Below are positions 42,104 to 52,838 of a DNA stretch of 64,000 bases, piece after piece. How positions within the stretch are numbered: the first letter of the stretch is position 1; every line of letters begins with the position of its first letter. The notes under the pieces are model-generated. The model worked only from the letters and a program-made list of their open reading frames with translations, had not been told where the DNA came from and ran no database searches. Origin of the DNA: Seiridium cupressi (Eukaryota > Ascomycota > Sordariomycetes > Amphisphaeriales > Sporocadaceae); assembly GCA_036674765.1 (NCBI GenBank), contig JARVKI010000068.1, positions 62,001 to 126,000 on the forward strand. Direction: 5' to 3'. The position numbers were made by a program, and so were the translations under genes.

Positions 42104-43039
42104 ATGCTTTTCACTCCACCAATGCAGCAGGCTGCTCTTGCTTTGTTGGGTATGACCTCGGTAGTCGCAGCGCGGTTCACCGAAGAAAACCATAGTGAAC
42201 TTACAGAACGGACGGTTTTCGAGCCCAAACGTAGCTCTTATGATTATGTTGGTGGCATCATAGAGCGTGTCAATGCCGCCGGTCCCCTCGCTACGTCAGT
42301 CGCAGAGCCTGCTGGTGCGTATGGCCAGCTCAACCAATTTCCATATAAATCTCTCACTTGGTTATAGTAGCCGCCTCCGGAACTATGTCCGCCCCGGCCC
42401 TCCTTCAGGCACACCCCCAACGCCTCCTGCACCGCCCGCGAATAGTGAGTATAATTGCCCAACGCTACTTTACAAAGCCCATATTGTATGCCAAGAGACT
42501 AACCACTTGGACTAGAAACTGCTCCTCCTGCTCTAGCTGCTGCCGATCCCTCGGCCAACGGCACAGCGCTACCGCCGCTGCGAAGGCCGCTGCCGCTCCT
42601 TCGGCAGGAGCGACACCCCCTGCCCCGGCCGCGTAAGTTGAGGACCGCCATAAGCGAGTCAAATATGACTGACGAGAGGTCAGAAACGAAACAGCTGCAG
42701 CAACTCCCGCGCCACCAGCGGCTGCTGATGTTAACGAGACTGCCTCGGTGCCACCTGCCAAGGCAAATGCGCAACCTCCTGCGGCTGCCCCTGGGTATGT
42801 GTAGCCCTATTATCGCGCATTAATGGTGCTCCTGGCTGATCTTGTCTTTTATTAATGCGAGCGCGGCTGCTCTTCCAGACCCTGCCAAGGCAGCGAAGGC
42901 GTCTGGAAAGTCTGCAGCAGCTATCTCACCTGTCGCAGTATCTCCACCGGCCGCCAATCCTGCGACAAAGACTCCAGCTGCGGGAAAAACGAATGCAAGT
43001 AGATCCATGCGCAGGGCGCTTCGATCCCACTACTCGTAG
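42104..43039 (+). pseudogene. Ala/Pro-rich secreted protein gene, probably disrupted
   Basis: Five exon-like blocks are separated by introns of about 50-70 bp. The first (42104-42314) encodes a signal peptide (LALLGMTSVVAARF) and a polar segment ending LATSVAEPAG. The others (about 42371-42444, 42516-42632, 42684-42794, 42862-43039) encode Ala/Pro/Lys-rich sequence: TAPPALAAADPSANGT, AAAKAAAAPSAGATPPAPAA, ETAAATPAPPAAADVNETAS, LPDPAKAAKASGKSAAAI and PPAANPATKTPAAGKTN. The composition resembles fungal wall-associated or glycosylated proteins. The last three blocks join in phase, but the third block needs one extra base near 42567 to keep the Ala/Pro reading, and the second block does not link cleanly to its neighbours. 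The gene is therefore either frameshifted or wrongly reconstructed at those points. Confidence 0.45.
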
Positions 43040-43923
43040 TTGTCCGGACCGTAACACTATAACGCGATGGGGTTTGGCTGAGTTGGCTTACCCAACTTCG
43101 AGGCGCCCCTTTCTTTAGTTCTTGGTCTAGACCCCTCTTTATTATCAAACGTCTCTAACACGCCGGCGTGCTATAAACCAGAGGATTTTGTTATTTGCGA
43201 CATACTGTCGTTACCTTGATGGTCAGATAATTCAAAGGATGCTGTGCTGCCTTGACATGCACTCGTGGGACATGTGACCAAGGGACCATTGTCCTTTTTA
43301 CTTGGCAGGACGTACTCATGAACTACAGACAGTTGTTGTGTGCACTGTTAAGATAGAAACCGGTCACAGTCCCCTCTTCTAGGCTTCTTATCGAAACCTC
43401 ACTTTGTTCTAAAATCAGAATAATATTATCGGCTATGCAAAGACATAATGGTTACCAATATTTGCCCCGTTAAACTAATATTACTTCTGCACCAGGATCA
43501 AGGAAGGGTCGAGAATACCCGAACGGTCCAAGTATCCTAACATAAAACCAGACTGCCGCTGTTGAAGTTGTGATGTCCCGATAGACTCGAGCCTCATAAT
43601 GAATGAGCACGTTGCTCTGGTGGACTATTACAGTATCATACCAGTTCTCATCAACAGGTTTCAGCTATTCTGCGCTGTTACGGATGATAACGATTGATTT
43701 TTTCTGCGGTTTACTTGCCAGCGCCAGCCCACTCTAGGCCGAAAGCATAGCGCTTCAAGGAGAGGGCCATGGCTCACTATGCAATGACTAATGAAGGTCG
43801 ACTTCTTCCGTAACATTATCCCTTGATAAAGACAGACGAACAACTAGTATCCAAAGAGCCTTAGGGTCCTTCATATGCGAAGTGAATCGCTATGAGCACT
43901 TCATAGTGCGTAAATCCTTAGCA
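43040..43923. other. Intergenic, no gene seen
   Basis: No reading frame with family resemblance. The short minus-strand frame at 43661-43843 is not supported. Confidence 0.5.
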
Positions 43924-45052
43924 TTACTGTACGAACTCACCCTTGGTCTTGGCCAACTGCTCATCGTAGTAGGGCTGGAAGGCGAGCCAGCCCTTCTCGG
44001 GACCACCCACCTCCTTGACCCCATACTCAGCTTCTTCATCATCGATAAACTTCTTCTTATAGCCAGCAGCAGCGGCGGCATCTGCAAGAAGCTGTGCTTG
44101 GCACGTCCTGTCCATGCTGATGAACCAGAATGCAGCCTCGTCAACCGAGTTTCCGACAGTCAACAGGCCATGATTCTGTAAAATGACAGCCTTCCCACCG
44201 CCCAGAGCGTTGGCAATCCGATTGCCTTCTTCCGCGTCAACCACAACACCGCCAAAGTTGTCATAGACGGAGTGACATTTATAGAAGCGAAGCGAGTCCT
44301 GGGTGATCATCTCGAGTTCCCGGCCGAAGACCGAGAATGCCTTGCCATGAACGCTGTGGGCGTGACAAGCCGCATTGGCATCGGGCCTTGCCCGGTGGAT
44401 GGCTGAGTGGATAGTGAATGCGGCAGTGTTGATGGGTTCGTCGCCTTCTACGACGAGCCCGTTTTCATCGACCAGGATGAGGTCGGAGACTTTGATCAGC
44501 GAGAAATGCATTGATAGAGGATTCAGCCCTGTCCTGCGATTAGTGGGTGGAACAAATCTTACTCTGAAAAAACTATGCACGACTTACAGAAGTGGTCGGT
44601 CAGGATAGGGTCACGAACTGAGATGTGGCCTGCCACGCCTTCATCGAAACCTCGATCTGCAAAAACTCGGAATGCCGCAGCAAGATGTTGTTTCCGGTAG
44701 AGACGTTCTTCTTCGGGGGTGGCAAATTGGGGATAGCTCCTAATCTTGAGGCTTCTCCCATCTTTCGTCTTTCCCATCGACTGGACCTCTACATCAGATT
44801 GGAGGATCAGTACTCGCTCTCCGAGATGTAAATTCTGCAAATATTGAAGTTTGTTCAGGCGCAATTATTTCCCAAAACTTGGGTCGCGCTCAAAAATATG
44901 ACATAAATCGCGATAAAACACCCAAGAAATAACTCACGTGCCGGCTTTTCAGTCTTCTTATGTGACTCGGTAGTTATTTTACCATTCTCTTTTGCCCCCA
45001 CCGAAGCTTCATGGTGGAGCTCAGGTGAAGTATCAATCAAAGCAGGAGCCAT
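43924..45052 (-). CDS. Class II aldolase/adducin-domain enzyme
   Basis: Three exons (45052-44938, 44788-44588, 44528-43924) give 306 residues. The class II aldolase/adducin fold (zinc-dependent aldolases, epimerases and decarboxylase-like enzymes) is clear. EGVAGHISVRDP forms the phosphate/substrate loop, and HSAIHRARPDANAACHAHSVHG carries two of the zinc His. AVILQNHGLLTVGNSVDEA carries the third. The N-terminal 40 residues are polar and probably disordered. The second acceptor was placed at GGACAG because it gives WLNPLSMHFSLIKVSDL; the AG six bases earlier would create a stop. Fungal relatives often sit beside aromatic or sugar-acid catabolic genes. Here an FAD hydroxylase is the next gene on the same strand and an anion transporter follows, so a role in degrading an imported carboxylate is plausible but unproven. 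Confidence 0.9.
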
Positions 45053-45456
45053 GATTTAGAAATCAATTGCATAAATGTGAGATTCTTGCAGTGTGAGAAA
45101 AAGATCATCTTAACCCTCTCGAGATCCGTCAGATGCGAGGTAAGACGTATAACTAACTTAGTCCAGTTGTCTGTCCCCGTATTTATCCCCAGACCCCGCA
45201 TTCGCCCCTCGAGTAGTATTCGGTAATAACGTGGAGGTTCGGACGTGGTCGTCCATACATGCGCCGATGTCCGTCCGTCTGGAACAGGTCTTCGGCTTCG
45301 AGCTCTACGGAAAGCGAGGGGGGCCAAGGAGGAAGAATGCCGTGTTCGTTAGATTCAGGTTGGTGTTGTAGTACATGTTACTTAATCTCTCCTTCAGGAC
45401 TCGTACCAGCCCCCAGCACTCCCTTTCTCTTCACCTCAAGAACGCTGTTGCCGGGC
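45053..45456. other. Gap between co-oriented catabolic genes
   Basis: About 400 bp of 5' flank of the aldolase gene. The frame at 45037-45327 on the minus strand is not supported. Confidence 0.45.
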
Positions 45457-46921
45457 TCAGTGTGCCTTGTAGTGTTGGGTGAAGTCATACCTCAATTGCA
45501 TGGACTGCAACATCATCTCTCTTTGCTCATTCTTGTCGAGCTCGGCTTTCTTGCATGCTATCAACAGAGGGTCCCTTTCCAACATGGTGCTGGGCTCTGC
45601 GTCGGACACGCGCCTGAAGTTATCCTGCGACACTTTGTCTTGCTGGTATTTGGGACGGCAAGGCGGATGACGATATATTGGATATCTACAGCGACAAACG
45701 GATAGAGAAATGGAAGACAGTCATCGACATTCGTACAAGCCGCCGACATCAACGAAGCCTCCAGTGATGCCTTGACCTCCCCACCTGCAATGGTCAGCTG
45801 TTCGGTTACGCAATTCTGATTCAATATGTTCGCATGTGTTGTGCTCATTCGAGTAGTCATTCACTTACGGGTTGCAAAGGTGGGCGGCGTCTGCGGCGAG
45901 TAAGATTCTCCCGACACGGAACGATGGCGCGCACCGTTGATGCATCCTGTACGGCGCCATGCTCACTAGCTTGTACTCGTCTGGCTTTGGATGTCCTGGA
46001 AGAATCCTCTCAAACTTTTCTGGCTGGCGCTGCTTGATTTCATCCCACGTGAGGCCGGGATTTTCGCCATAAGTGACCCGGTAGAGACCGTCAGATGTGA
46101 TCTTCGCCACCAGCTAGAAAGCGTGAGTAATCAGAAAATTTCACGAGGGCCTACACACGACATACGGTGAAATCCTCCGGGTGTATAATGAAGTTCGAGT
46201 TAGAGAAGCCGAACCTGCCTTCGAAATCATAGTAAACCTGGGACAACGTTATTGATTGCCTGTCGGCAGGCCCTGGGGGGATCATACATTAGTAGCCACG
46301 ACCTGTTGTTCCCACGTGAAACCAGGGAAATCGTCAAAGAGACTCTTTCGCACTTGACTTGTTGCCCCATCACAGCCTACGATATAATCGCCACATATCT
46401 TAGCAGGCCCATTGGGGGTTTGTACATCCACCCATGCTGTTTGGCCATTCTGTCCTACGTCGATGACGCGATGGTTCCAGTCAACTTTGCCGTTGTATTT
46501 GTTTAGGAACTCGTCCAGCATCAAACGGTCCAGCTCATCGAGCACTAAACACGTGGTGCGCAAGTCTTCGCCTTCGACATCCGCAAGACCGCTGCCGTCC
46601 ATGCCGGTCATACAACTGTGATCCTCATACCGTCGCCACGACATGTTGTTCAACGTCATGCCTCTGCGGCGAACCTCTTCTAGGATCCCTGCCCTCTTGA
46701 GGTCTGGAATAGCGGGCGGGCCGTATATTGCTGCACGTGGACGCTTGTCGAGCTGACCTGATGCCTCAAGAACGTGGACTGGAATCCCATGTTTGGCGAG
46801 TAGTAGAGCAAGGAGCAGTCCTGAGGGACCGGCTCCAACGATGAGAACCTATTGTCTCGTTCAGATCTCGTTCTTGAGGCTTCCACACCGGCTTTCATAC
46901 TTTCTTATAGGGACGCTCCAT
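45457..46921 (-). CDS. FAD-dependent aromatic monooxygenase (PHBH-like)
   Basis: Exons 46921-46901, 46848-46288, 46237-46166, 46113-45869, 45784-45737 and 45685-45457 give about 391 residues. The product is a flavoprotein hydroxylase of the p-hydroxybenzoate/phenol hydroxylase type, using NAD(P)H and O2 to hydroxylate an aromatic ring. MERPYKKVLIVGAGPSGLLL provides the dinucleotide-binding GxGxxG. YIVGCDGATSQVRKSL is the DG motif. RILLAADAAHLCNPWGGQG is the second FAD motif. The splice sites are GT-AG up to exon 5. Near 45737 the plain frame meets a TGA. Using a GTACGA...TGTAG intron (51 bp) restores the tail (KYQQDKVSQDNFRRVSDAEP, ending FTQHYKAH), but the usual segment after GGLY is then missing, so the C-terminus may be damaged. 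It lies next to the aldolase gene, same strand. Confidence 0.82.
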
Positions 46922-48623
46922 TGGATTTGAGGACCACGACGAGTTTAGAATGTTTCGTTAGAAGCCTTGCAATTCAACTCAGGGGAGATGCTAGTAGAGG
47001 AGGATTCTATAGCGTCTATTTATTGTAATTTGCATGGTAAAGATCGTGTGAAGGACCTCAACTCACTACATACGAGCAACGCAACATTAGCCGAGAAGCC
47101 CCGCAGCCAAAAGTTGGATGTAACACAGCTTGAAAAGAGCGAACCCTCGAGGTAGGGTTGCCTTGCGGAGAAGCAAGCCGGCTGACATCAGGCCGACATC
47201 GCGTGTGGTCTGTATATTTGCCGCTCTTCCTTCCTTCCCATTGTTAGGGGACCATATTCATCACGCCGACTCAATCATCGAACTGACAAGACCGCCCTTG
47301 AGTAGTAGTGAAGGATATTGAGGCTCGGAATTACTAGTGCAATTAACAGCATATTTTCTTGTTCTGTATTCCAGTATCCGTACATCAAGGCCTGCATACA
47401 ATTACTTAAATTCAAGCGTGGCTTAAAACACCTTCGGTGACCAGAGCTACACTGCGACGCCACAGGACTCACATTCATGAACAGTTCCCAATAGGAAAAT
47501 CACTTCACCGTGTGTATCAAACCTTGTCCTTCAGTTTTCTTTTCTCTCTTTTTCTTAGACTGGAAAGTTTGTGGTGCTTTTTTTGGTTCGTACTAGATAG
47601 GAGATACAATTAGTTCATGCAGTCACCAGTCTGCCAGTCCACATCTTTGCCCATAACAGAGACAGTGCCATCAAGAACGTATGGTGCTTTGGGCTGAGCC
47701 ATTTTAACTCCATTCAATCGCAGGGCATACTTTAGAACGAATTGTCCAGATTCATTTGAGTAGCGTAGTGGGGGCACGCCATACCCTTGTCTCGGTCCTA
47801 CAAGCAACGATGATGTTTACTTTCCCTCAACCAACGATCACGTCAGTCAAATTAGGGGTCTCTCCGAGAAATTTCTTCGCTCTCCGTTTCACAAGCTGGT
47901 AGCCCACATATCCAGGGGCATTATACGCTGCTACTCACCCATTTCCAGTTGCGCAATCGCCCCACAGCTGGCTGATTGATATTAGCAAGACACGAGAGCA
48001 TCCGTGCGGTGTCGACGCAAGACGTTCCATTCTATAATCAACTTGATAGCAATCTCCCTGACCTATCAGACGTCGGCGTATGGACGCCAACCACGGTTTC
48101 GGTAATACTTTCGGAGACCCGGCTGGGTGGGTCGCCTATGCACCCTCTTCATGCATAGCATCGGCCGTGTTGCCTGCGGATGCGAGGTTTCTGGACTGTG
48201 GCCTGCTAAATGTTGTCGCCAGGAAAGTAGCAGCAGCGTTCAATATCCTACGAAATCGCAAGACGCTGAGGTGCCGCCTTATCAGCTTGCTACCAATCGT
48301 CCACTAGGAGGGTTTCCAGGATACAAGCCGTGCGCTGGTGTTGCATCACGCAATTGGCAAACCCCCCACTTGGGACTAATATCATCGGGCCTGTTGTTCG
48401 TTCTCGGTAACGGTTGCTATCACGCCATTCGTGGCAGGTATTCTGACATCGTCGAGATGCAACAAATGCAGAAACCAGTGTGTTATCGTGTGGCGACAAT
48501 AAGAATGCGCCGGCGCACATAGATCCAAAGCGTCGCCATCTTGGTTTCCGAGGCTGTTCCCCTTGGCGATCTCTTGAATTGTACCGGCACTCATTCGAAT
48601 CAATTCTAGACACCGCTAACGAC
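46922..48623. other. Intergenic 1.7 kb with a possible gene remnant
   Basis: On the minus strand 47930-47610 there are two exon-like pieces (GYVGYQLVKRRAKKFLGE and, after an acceptor at about 47795, PRQGYGVPPLRYSNESG to the stop at 47610). The second keeps an open frame of 60 codons ending DWQTGDCMN. I do not recognise them and no start exon was found. The rest shows nothing. Confidence 0.35.
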
Positions 48624-50803
48624 ATGTCAGCTCCGGTAATTCAGACGGATGTGCCAGTCTTGGACCGGGCCGATAATGAAGGCAGATTCACCGATGCCGA
48701 CCTGAAGACGCCCAAACATGAATACTCGAACGACCAGTCGGGGAGCGATGATGAGGGATACGACAGCAAAAACCCCTTCGTCGATCCCACTGTTGCGGCC
48801 CACTGGAAACGGGTCTACGAAGCCTCGACCTACGAGTGTCGCCATATATTCGACCCCAACCTGACATGGACTGCCGAAGAGGAAAAGAAGATTGTCCGAA
48901 AGTTGGACTGGCGGGTGTGTCTCTGGGCAGTAAGACAGGCCCAATTCAAGTGTCGTTAATTTTTGAGACCGCACACTAAATATAACCCATCATGTAGTGC
49001 GTCATGTTCTTCGGCCTCCAAGTCGATCGCGGCAACCTCACCCAAGCTGTATCAGACAATTTCCTTGCCGATCTGGGCATGAACACCAATGGTAAAGATC
49101 TCCTACAAACATGCTCGAAATGACACCGGCTAACACGATACCAGATTACAACTATGGAAACACGGTCTTCTTGGTTGCCTTTTTGTTGGCTGAACTTCCA
49201 TCACAGTTGGTCTCAAAGAAGGTTGGACCTGATAGGTGGATCCCCATGCAAATATGCCTGTGGTCTCTCGTAGCAATGTTTCAGTGCTTCTTGAGTGGGA
49301 GGGCAAGCTTCCTAGCAACACGTGCTATTCTCGGTGCGCTGGAGGTGAGAGAACATACACGGGGCTGCGTAGATTGGTCGTTGACGGAAAACACTAGGGA
49401 GGCTTCATTCCCGATATCGTCTTGTGGCTAAGCTACTTCTACACCTCGAAAGAGCTTCCTATCCGCCTCAGGTACTTTCAACTCCAACTAGATTTCGAAG
49501 TACGTCATGCTGATCTGAGCCTAGCTACTTTTGGACCGCGTTGTCTGTCACATCGATCGTCACATCACTCTTGGCCTTCGCTCTATTGCATTTACGTGGT
49601 GTGGCCGGCTGGGGCGGATGGTATGCAGATCGAAAATGTTCCAGTTCAGTTTATCTCGCTAACCTTGGAACAGGAGATGGCTATTCCTAATCGAAGGATT
49701 GATCACATTCACGGTACGGATTTCCTGCTGCAGCCGAACTCTTGTCTCTGGTCGCGCATATTGACGCATTTTATTTTAGGTTGGTGTTGCCTCATTCTTC
49801 CTGATGCCGGCTTCGGCCGTACAGACGAAGACATGGTTCCGCCCGAACGGTTGGTTTACCGACCGTGAGGAAGCCATTGTGGTTAATCGAGTTCTACGTG
49901 ATGATCCTTCCAAGGGTGACATGCACAATCGTCAAGCCATAACACCACGACGCCTGTGGGAATGTATGAAAGATTACGATCTATGGCCAATTTACATCCT
50001 CGGTTTAGTGGCTTATATCCCGCAAAACCCACCGACGAAATACATTACAATTGTCCTTAAGTCTGCTGGGTTCGACACATTTACGACCAACCTGTTGACG
50101 ATCCCCTCTGTAAGGAACCCGCCAGCATGAACACAAACCCAAGCTAATAGTTCACAGTCTGTGTTCCACATCATCACACTTATTGCCATCACTCGATTGT
50201 CGGAGTGGCTCAACGAGCGCTCGCTTGTTTCCATGCTCCAGGCCGTCTGGACGTTGCCGTGCGTCCTCGCCCTGAGATTCTGGCCAAACATCATCAATGA
50301 CAGCTGGGGCACCTACGCGGTTGTGACCGTACTTCTTTCCTACCCTTACTGCCGTAAGTAGCCCTTTACCGGACAAAGAGGCCTTCCACTAATACTAGCC
50401 TCCAAGATGCGATCCTCGTCGCCTGGACTTCGAAGAACTCGAACAATGTCGGAACACGTTCCGTGTCCGCAGCGTTATATAATGTAAGCTTTCTCAGAAC
50501 ATACTCACATGGAATTAATGGGTGACGCGTTGTCTCTAGATGAATGTACAGCTGGGCAGTGTCATCTCCAACTTCATCTATCTGGATGATGATAAGCCCA
50601 AGTACAAGCGAGGTAATGGCGCACTAGTAGGAATCGACGTTCTCGTCATCGTTCTCTTCCTTCTGGCCAAAGGTTACTACATCTGGAGGAACAAGCAGCG
50701 TGACAGGGTTTGGGATGCAATGACCGAGGATGAGAGACAGGATTACATCAGCAACACGAAGCTGCAAGGCAGTCGCCGGCTGGACTTTAGATTTGCCCAT
50801 TGA
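48624..50803 (+). CDS. MFS anion:cation symporter (ACS/DAL5 family)
   Basis: Ten exons (48624-48929, 48998-49091, 49145-49344, 49398-49471, 49525-49620, 49674-49713, 49780-50109, 50158-50353, 50407-50483, 50540-50803) join with full phase agreement to 558 residues. The family is the fungal allantoate/nicotinate/pantothenate-type carrier group that imports organic anions with protons. Landmarks are [20 protein letters not shown] in helix 1, [33 protein letters not shown], the [14 protein letters not shown] motif at the exon 6 junction ([13 protein letters not shown]), and a C-terminal [15 protein letters not shown]. The N-terminal 100 residues are a charged cytosolic tail. The gene lies about 1.7 kb from the FAD hydroxylase start and is divergent from it. 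It may import the substrate used by that pair. Confidence 0.93.
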
Positions 50804-51393
50804 TGTGATCAAGCCGTTAAAGACAACAAGGCTTGAGAGTACATATGTACATGTATCCATCCACTCGGCCGACGCGGAGGATCATGGCGCATCGCTGATC
50901 TACTGGTGGGTCTACATGTAGACACCGGGCCTGCCGGGGAACCTGGAAAGCTGATTCCGGATTAGAAAGCAACGTCTGACACGTCGATTAATGCTAGGTC
51001 TTGGGGTCGCCTTAGTAATACAAGTAAATAGAACTAACTCTTGAAGCGATGATTATGGAGCTCCTGAATGCGTTGCATCCCGAAGTGGGCAGTTGAGACG
51101 AATGCATGATCCGACCCGGCATTGTCCACTTCTCGGCCGTGTTGGATGGTCGGCGGTCGCTACACCTGTAGTTACGTGTAGGATTATGCTAATGTCCCAT
51201 GTCAGCGCTTAACATGTCAGCAAAGCGGGCGGCCTTGACGATGATTACGTAGTTCTATAGCGATCAAGCCGGAGCCTCCTGTCCAAGATAAAAAGGTGCA
51301 GGCCTGCCAGTAGCAACCGCCAGAACAGTTCTCACACTCTTCAACGTCGCGGTCCCAGCCCCGCAGTAAGAGCCTTGAGTGAGTACCTTTAAA
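50804..51393. other. Intergenic between transporter and NmrA-like gene
   Basis: Contains the 3' flank of the transporter and 5' flank of the NmrA-like gene. Nothing specific was seen. Confidence 0.45.
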
Positions 51394-52308
51394 ATGCCGC
51401 AATCCAGTATCCTGGTCACGAGTGCTACGGGTAATCAAGGACAAGGCGTAGTTTTCCAATGTCTCGCAACGACTACCTATAAAGTCTACGCACTTGTGCG
51501 AGACCCATCGAGCACAAAATCGCAGTCTCTCGCTTCCGCCGGTGCCATTCTGGTCAAAGGCGACCTGGATGATCCCGTGTCTATCAATTCGGCCCTGGAG
51601 CAGCGGCAGCCAACCGTGGTTTTCCTCAACCTGCCACCTGGACCCGGCGAGCAGCAACTCGTTCAAGCCCGCACTGTAATCACTGCAGCAAAAGCGGCCG
51701 CATCTGTTCAAGCGCTCATTTCGAGCAGTGCCTCGGGCACGGGAACGCATGAGAGCTTCCCGAACTGGGGCCCGGATCACCCCATGTATGGATATTGGCA
51801 GGCAAAGCACGAGGTCGAGGATCTCGTCCGAGGCGCAGGCTTTCGGAGCTGGACTATTATTCGGCTCGGTTTCTTTCTACAGCTGTTCGTTCCGCCCGTG
51901 TCGGACCTGATGTTTCCGGATCTCTGGGGAAGTGCTGGGGGAGAAAGAGTCATCAGAACCGCATTCAAGCCGGAGACTCGCCTTGATGTCTTGGATGGTG
52001 GCGATATTGGTGCCGTCGTTGCTGCTGCTCTGCTGAGACCTGATGACTTCCGATACCGAGTGGTCGGCCTCGCTGCGGAGAGCGTCACGGCCAGTGAGCT
52101 AGCAGAGAAGATCGGGAAGGCGAGAGGTGAGAAAATTGAGGTCGTCTATTACTCGGCTGGCGATTTGGCGGTGAAATTGGGGCCAATGGGTACGAGACTG
52201 GTAGCTTCTCAGGAGTTGTTCAACGATATTGGAGCCTGGATTGATGTGCGGAAGAACAGAGAGGAGTTCAACATGACGAGCATAGAGGAATTCTTTACAA
52301 AGGTTTAG
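51394..52308 (+). CDS. NmrA-like NAD(P)-binding protein
   Basis: A single exon encodes 304 residues from the ATG at 51394. A GTG five codons earlier extends the frame but is not needed. The Rossmann signature is SILVTSATGNQGQGVVFQCL, followed by YKVYALVRDPSS, which is typical of NmrA/HSCARG-type proteins. VVFLNLPPG, ALISSSASGTGTHESFPNWG and a GYWQAKHEVEDLVRGAGF segment follow. The last matches the Y-x-x-x-K region but with substituted surroundings, so a regulatory rather than catalytic role is possible. The C-terminus has the conserved LDGGDIGAVVAAAL, a typical NmrA element. The members known in detail sense NAD(P)H/NADP+ balance or bind GATA factors in nitrogen control. It is the second NmrA-like gene of the window; the two share only family-level resemblance. 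Confidence 0.9.
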   Translation: MPQSSILVTSATGNQGQGVVFQCLATTTYKVYALVRDPSSTKSQSLASAGAILVKGDLDDPVSINSALEQRQPTVVFLNLPPGPGEQQLVQARTVITAAKAAASVQALISSSASGTGTHESFPNWGPDHPMYGYWQAKHEVEDLVRGAGFRSWTIIRLGFFLQLFVPPVSDLMFPDLWGSAGGERVIRTAFKPETRLDVLDGGDIGAVVAAALLRPDDFRYRVVGLAAESVTASELAEKIGKARGEKIEVVYYSAGDLAVKLGPMGTRLVASQELFNDIGAWIDVRKNREEFNMTSIEEFFTKV

Positions 52309-52838
52309 GTATGAAACCGAGGGCAGGATGAATAGTGATGGTATGTACTCAGCTGTGTGATGGGTATGTTCTGATGTTAAGCGTTCAGTCCCGATGGACA
52401 TTACGAGCGGTGCTCTTCATTTTCTAACTAGAATAACAACCCCCCTAGTCCAGGGTGAGGCCAGAACATGTTGTCAAACTCAAGTCGCACAATTTGGGAT
52501 ATGATTGTTGAGGTTCTTTCAGGGCTCATCCACCGACATTGGATTCGAGTTGCGCTCTATGCTTCTCTACTACTCGCCTTGCCGCCAGCGATGTTCGTTG
52601 GTTGATCCTATGAATAGAGTATGCTGCCAATGATAAAAAGCTGATTTACTATTAAATATGGTTGGTGACACAACGTATCGTGATACGAGTTTGACAGCTG
52701 TGCCACCGACCACTCAGAAATAGTGACGGGAATGAACTCATGTCTCTAGATGACATGAGAAGCGATTTACATGGGTTTCAAGTCCAATGATTATAACAAG
52801 CTATAATACAGAGATCGTACACACCTACCTCCTGCCAT
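52309..52838. other. Intergenic, convergent genes
   Basis: This is the 3' flank shared by the NmrA-like gene and the aspartyl-tRNA synthetase gene. Nothing specific was seen. Confidence 0.45.

Noticed and set aside
41681..42193. 170-codon minus-strand frame as a gene
   Set aside because: No recognisable motif; it overlaps the better supported signal-peptide exon on the other strand. Kept only as a low-probability alternative.
26776..52308. One large secondary-metabolite gene cluster
   Set aside because: No polyketide synthase, peptide synthetase, terpene cyclase or prenyltransferase is present, and a block of housekeeping genes (34-39.6 kb) splits the region.
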